Origin: Eremophila alpestris peregrina
Lineage: Eukaryota; Chordata; Aves; Passeriformes; Alaudidae
DNA length: 64,000 bases
Reading direction: 5' to 3'
Assembly (NCBI GenBank): GCA_009792885.1
Contig: WMCF01000016.1
Location: 14,280,662-14,344,661, forward strand
Part shown: positions 59,469 through 64,000 of the stretch, in pieces
Numbering within the stretch: the first letter of the stretch is position 1
How the letters are laid out: the number at the start of each line of letters is the position of its first letter
The notes under the pieces: generated by a model
The model's database searches: none
What the model was told of the DNA's origin: nothing
Seen by the model: the letters and a program-made list of their open reading frames with translations, nothing else
Position numbers and translations under genes: made by a program

Positions 59469-60367
59469 TTAAATATATCAACAGCAGAGCATGGAAACTA
59501 TACCGTGGGCTAATGCTGCTCCCAGGCAAGAGTTAAAGCATGGCCATTCCCCTTTTCCATTTCCTTACTAACAGCTTCAGAGCTCAGCATCTATCAAAAT
59601 AGATGCTGGAGCCAAAAGCTAACAAAGGTGGAAATGATCTCTGCAGGGCAGGCTGCTGTTTCCTGTGATCTGGTCTCAGGCCAAGCAGATACGGCTCCAG
59701 CTTGAGCCCCTGCTTGTGCTGGAGATGTTTGCAAAGAGCTGCCACTGTTCCCAAGGCTGGAGCAGCCCAGGGAACTGCCTGTGCAGCATGAAAACAAAAC
59801 CAGGAAAGAGCAGATGTCCTACCTAGAAGTGTGGGTTTGGACTGAATACTCACAAAAGGATGTTGTGGTTGTGGGTTGTAAGGGTCACCTGTCCCTTGGG
59901 AACCAGCTTTAGCTCACAGAGGACAATGGTAGGGACATGAAAGTCTGGAAGAACAGGAGTTTGGTGGAGCTACATGTGAGCTGCAGAAGTGCAGGGAAAG
60001 GTGGCTACCTGTGATCCCTGAGGTTGTGATGGGAGAATGCCAGCCCCTGGAACCCCATTTAAAGCAGTGGAAGCTCCTGGGGGTTAGGAATTCAAGCTTT
60101 GTGCATACAGGTTTTTGCACTGAGAAGAGAAGGAGAGTGTTCTCAAGAGCACCTGAAGGGCAGGTATGTAAGTCACCCATGTCATTGCATCTGCAAAGGG
60201 TTTGGTATTGACAGAATTTTACTTATGGCTCTTGCCCTAATGCAGTTAAGATCTCCTTGAGTTTGAAAAGTGCTTTGAGATCTTAAGATGGATTGGTCTT
60301 TCTAGAAAGACAAAACACTGCTATATTCACCTTCTTTTTCAAACCTTTTATTATAATTGCTCTCTGT
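59469..60367. other. Unique non-coding sequence with one hairpin
   Basis: No gene was found. The hairpin at 59582-59612 is listed separately. Frames are under about 90 codons. Confidence 0.5.
59582..59612. repeat. Bulged 13-bp hairpin
   Basis: CAGCATCTAT (59585-59594) pairs with ATAGATGCTG (59599-59608) across a 4-nt CAAA loop. After a single bulged G three more pairs form (GCT with AGC). The stem is short and its role is unknown. Confidence 0.65.
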
Positions 60368-60514
60368 GAGCACCAAATTCATGGGGGAAAAAGTATGAAG
60401 CATTAAAAAGTCATTGCTGTCTGTCTCCTTTCCCCCACAGATTGCTGAAGTTTCTCAATTTTGTACTCAGTTTCCATCACTTGGGAGACACATACATCAA
60501 GCCAATAGGATCCA
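60368..60514 (+). repeat. Dispersed repeat, copy B
   Basis: This is the second copy of the unit at 55471, in the same orientation 4.9 kb downstream. CACCAAATTCATGGGGG starts the match. A divergent middle is followed by CCCCCACAGATTGCTGAAG and the near-identical core, with a small indel after TTTTGT and a G-to-A change before TAGGATC. Similarity stops after GGATC on the 3' side. A pyrimidine tract and CAG precede the core in both copies, which gives it an exon-like look, but the reading frame differs between copies. Confidence 0.8.
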
Positions 60515-63500
60515 TAAATATTGTTAATCCCATTTTACTGGCAATTTTTTCTTGCTTTAATCTAATGCAAATGGGATCCCAGTTCATATGAGAAGCCACA
60601 CTTCTGCCTGGCTGCCTTGGCAGCAATGCCCCCCCAAAATGAATCACACTTATTTCATGTTTACATGATCTCTAGACTTTGAAACCCTTCAAAGGCACCC
60701 CATAATACACCCTCAGTTTCTACCAGTTTGCAGGCACTGGAGAAAATACTGGAGGCTGTTCAGGACAACAGCCTCAAGGCAGGGATTGGGGTGTGCTGGA
60801 GACTCCTCTGGCAGTGCCAAAAAAGGCAGTGCTGTGTTTCAGGAGGGTTTCTCAAGCCCTTCCCAGCAGGGTGGGAGTGGGGGCTGGCAGCCTGGTGAGG
60901 GTTGAAGCAAGTGGGAGCAGCCAGAACCGAGCTGCAGCTCCCAGCCCTGAGCAGGGCTGCTGCTCCCCCCACTCTGCAAAGGTGTGTTCCCTGCGTGGCA
61001 GAACATGTCACCCTCCTTAGGCTCCCCAACGTCACACAGATCCTGAGCTGCTGATTTGCTTCTGGGCCCACTGCCATGCCTCGGGGTGCCTGACGAGAGG
61101 ATTATTTTTGCTCTTTGCAGAAGACACTGTTTTCCAAATGGATCATAAAAAGAAAAATGTGCTTGTAGGTGTTGAAAGAGCAAATGCTTTTGCATTTGAC
61201 TGCACTGTGCTTTTTCTGGTTTCTCTGCTCCTTGGAAGCAAATGGGGGCTTTCGTCAGGATTTTAAATTCTGGGTCCTTGTGAGCTGGCTTTGTCCACAT
61301 AACTGCAGTGAGGACTGTGATTCTGAGGGGAAGGCAATTGGAGCAGTGCACATTGATTCACAAAACAGACATTCTCAGACACCCTCTGCTCCCTCAGCCA
61401 GGTTTTGTCTTTTACATTTTCCTGGGTCTTTCTGGTTTTGGTTGGGAGGCATTCATGCTCTCACACTCCCCCAGGGGGTTTCTAGAGCTCCATTAGGGCA
61501 GCAGCTGTGCCTGGTGTGAAGCTCATTTCATCTCTTCTCTGTGAGATGCTGGTGACCCCTCTGCAGTACTCTGGGGCAGCCTGACATGCCATATCCTGCC
61601 CATGGTGCTCTCATTACCTGCTCTTTCTCTGCTCTGTGCTACCAGAGACCCTCCTGGACCCATCCATCCCTGTCCTGGAGGTTGCTTCTGGTGCATGTTA
61701 TGTTTTTTTTCCATGCCTCTGGCTTTTAGCTTGGGTTTCTCCAAGTCCTTCCTATGAAGTCCTTGGCACCTCCTTATACGCTGATTTTGGAGGATTGTGG
61801 CCCTGATTTCCTGCACTGTACTGTTTGGATCCATTTGGAGTTTGTTTGTTAGCAGCTCCCTATGGCTGGCCTGCTCTCCTACACCAGCAGGCTTCTCCTC
61901 CAGCAGCACCAAATGTGCTGGTGTGTCATGAAATCCTTCCCCTGACTCATCCTTCTGATCCTTTAAACTGCCCACTCCAAAAGCACACTGTAGGCTGGGA
62001 TGAGGGGCTCACCCGGCCATGGGCTGTGCTGGTGCCTTCATCCAAACCTCTCTGAAGCTTCTGGAAAGGAGATAGTGGAGACTGGGACATGAGTTTGTGT
62101 CTTGTCTGGATGCTGAGGAAAAGTCCTGAATTTGCTGAACCAAAGAGACCTTTACCTTCACTTGCTGGGGGGCAGGTTCAGCTGGGAGAGTGTCTGGGCT
62201 GAGTCTGATGGTCACACACCATTCTCTGCTGCTGCTGTTTTGGATATGGTGATATCTCCTCTTTCGTTCAGCACTTTCAAAAAGCTCCTTTTTGTGAAGT
62301 CAACAAAAACAATTTTTCACACAGAGGAGGAGAAGGAGTTGATGGGGCTGCAGCTGGGGATGTCCCTCCCATCACAAGCTGGGTCCTCACCAGGTACTCT
62401 GGAGGCTGAGCTGGCCAGAAGAAATCAACAATATCCACCTGCTCTGCCACTGGATATGCAGAGTTGTCAAATATTTCCAGCTATTAAAACCCTGCAGAAA
62501 TGGAAGCAGCAGCTTCAGAGAATTTTTTCTCTCCATCATTTCATTTACCAGCCATCTGAGCTCTGGTTGCAGGGTCTGTCTCTGGAGCAACCTTCCCAGG
62601 TGGGTGGATATTGTCTCCTTCCCCATGAATTCTTCATGGCACTGTTAATCTCCTGACTTAAATTTTTGGTGCAGTTAAGGAGAGCAGTATCATCAAACTG
62701 TCTGTGCAGGAAAGTGGTGATCAGTGACAGCCTGGAAGTGTCACATCAGCAGCTTCCCATGAGATATTCTCTACCTCCACAGAAGTTATTTGCAGGTAGT
62801 TTTAGATACTCTGACTTGCCCAAAGGGGAAAGAGTTGCTCAAAAATTAAAGAGGCCAGTGGGGCCTGCAGAGATTTCCTCTTATTTCTGTGTGGTTTTGG
62901 GAAGTCCCACTTTCCCAGCCTGTGAAAAGGAGCATGTCCTTACCTGCTGGAGGTGGGAAGTGCGTTGAGATGTGCAGCACGAGTGTGGCAGAGAGAAAGG
63001 TGAGCAGGCCCAGTGCTCTGCAGTGAACCTGAAGCACATGGGGCAGAGATGGAACAGAGCTGCCACTCCTGCAGAGGGCAGGACACAGCTGAGGAGCTCC
63101 TTGCTCCAAAACAAAGGGCAATGCACCAAGCAGGCAGCCATCGCTAGGGAACAGCACAGTGCCTGCATGGAGGCATGTGTCAGGTGGGAGGCATAAGTGG
63201 CAAAGGAGCCTTGCAGAGAAATGTTATTACTGGTGCTTGTGTGGTTGTCTTTTTATTTTATTCAGCCTTCAAACAATGTATTTGATTTTTTTTTTCATTT
63301 TAAATACTTTTTGAGCCCATCTTCAAAGTGACCTCCTGAGATAATGGTTCAGATAATTCCTGGCAGAGAACAACTTTTGAGTAAAAGCTGGAGCCCCACA
63401 ATGAGGCCTTGACATATAAAGCCATCACTTCATTTTCCCCAGGTACCTGTGTGCCTGGAATACATCCTCCCTCTACTCCTTTGTTTGAACTCCAGAATGG

Positions 63501-64000
63501 GTGACAGAGTTATTAATTAAAACTGTGGCATGCACAAGCTTTGGAAAGGGAACAAGAAATGCAAAAAGCAGTGATTTCCTCCTCCTCCTCCTCTCCCTCC
63601 CCTGCAACTTATTCTATTCTTAGATTTCCATGTGATATCTTGTCCTGCAAATAAAAACTCAACCCACCTCCCCCATCCAGACTTACTTTGAGGAGGTGCT
63701 TGGGAACACCTTTTGCTTTGAACTGAATCATTGCTTTATTTCCTAGGTATGGAGGCACCAGCAGAGACCCACCCACCTGTTCCTTGGGTCAGGACTATTG
63801 GCACTATGCAAATTTAACACAAAAAGACATGTAGGCAGTAAATCCCTGGTCTGGGGATGTGAGGGAAGTTCACTGAAATACCTTTTTCTTTGGGTTCACA
63901 GCCTTTTTTGAGTCAATGGTGGCCACTTATGTTTCCTCCTTCCTTCAGGCTCCTGAAGGGGAAAGATGTAGAGCAAGTTACAGGTAAATTCAAGGATCCA
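60515..64000. other. Unique non-coding sequence, no gene seen
   Basis: Frames of up to 174 codons (62132-62656 plus) and 170 codons (60839-61351 minus) show no domain or splice support. An ATGCAAAT octamer is near 60566 and another near 63804. T-rich DNA is at about 63277-63303, and a CCT/CTC-rich run at about 63577-63604. GTTATTAATTAAAACTG near 63510 is homeodomain-like. The sequence ends without a recognisable boundary. Confidence 0.5.

Noticed and set aside
62132..62656. 174-codon plus-strand open frame
   Set aside because: No recognisable motif and no splice sites in frame; treated as chance.
1..64000. CRISPR array, operon or prokaryotic defence system
   Set aside because: No spaced identical repeats, no compact gene runs, and the repeat content is clearly avian nuclear DNA.

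Overview
The window looks like avian nuclear DNA, most likely from a songbird. The evidence is its repeats: five short CR1 retroposon 3' ends, four of which keep the AATCATAGAAT-type tail, one complete-looking solo LTR of a type I associate with passerine endogenous retroviruses, and a fragment of a second LTR that begins TGTCATGGTTTAACCCC. I see no Alu, L1 or B1-type mammalian repeats, no bacterial gene organisation and no rRNA or tRNA gene. The species and chromosome cannot be named from this sequence alone.

I find no protein-coding gene that I can support. The longest open frames are about 170-217 codons on either strand. They show no recognisable domain, no periodic conservation signal and no paired splice sites, and they behave like chance open frames. 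The window is best read as intergenic or deep intronic sequence. One 65-bp splice-bounded segment (14603-14667) and one strong polypyrimidine-AG (59413-59468) are listed only as weak exon or acceptor candidates.

Layout: 1-16.8 kb is unique sequence with several AT-balanced blocks that resemble conserved non-coding elements (about 7.4, 10.0-11.3, 14.4 and 15.7 kb). From 16.8 to 25.8 kb lie three CR1 tails, a CpG-enriched plateau (17.2-18.2 kb), a POU-dimer-type palindrome (20426) and the solo LTR (25277-25764). From 26 to 42 kb is mostly unique sequence with candidate regulatory blocks near 31.0, 32.0, 33.5, 34.9, 38.4 and 39.5 kb and an LTR fragment at 34110. A real CpG island sits at 42.84-43.35 kb and is the best candidate promoter in the window. 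From 44 to 64 kb there are further enhancer-like blocks, two CR1 tails, a perfect 19-bp hairpin (53329-53372) and a roughly 145-bp non-CR1 repeat present twice in direct orientation 4.9 kb apart (55.5 and 60.4 kb).

The most useful leads are the orphan CpG island, the unexplained repeat pair, the perfect hairpin and the cluster of enhancer-like blocks, which would fit a regulatory desert around a developmental gene outside the window. All statements about conservation are inference from sequence texture. No alignment was available.
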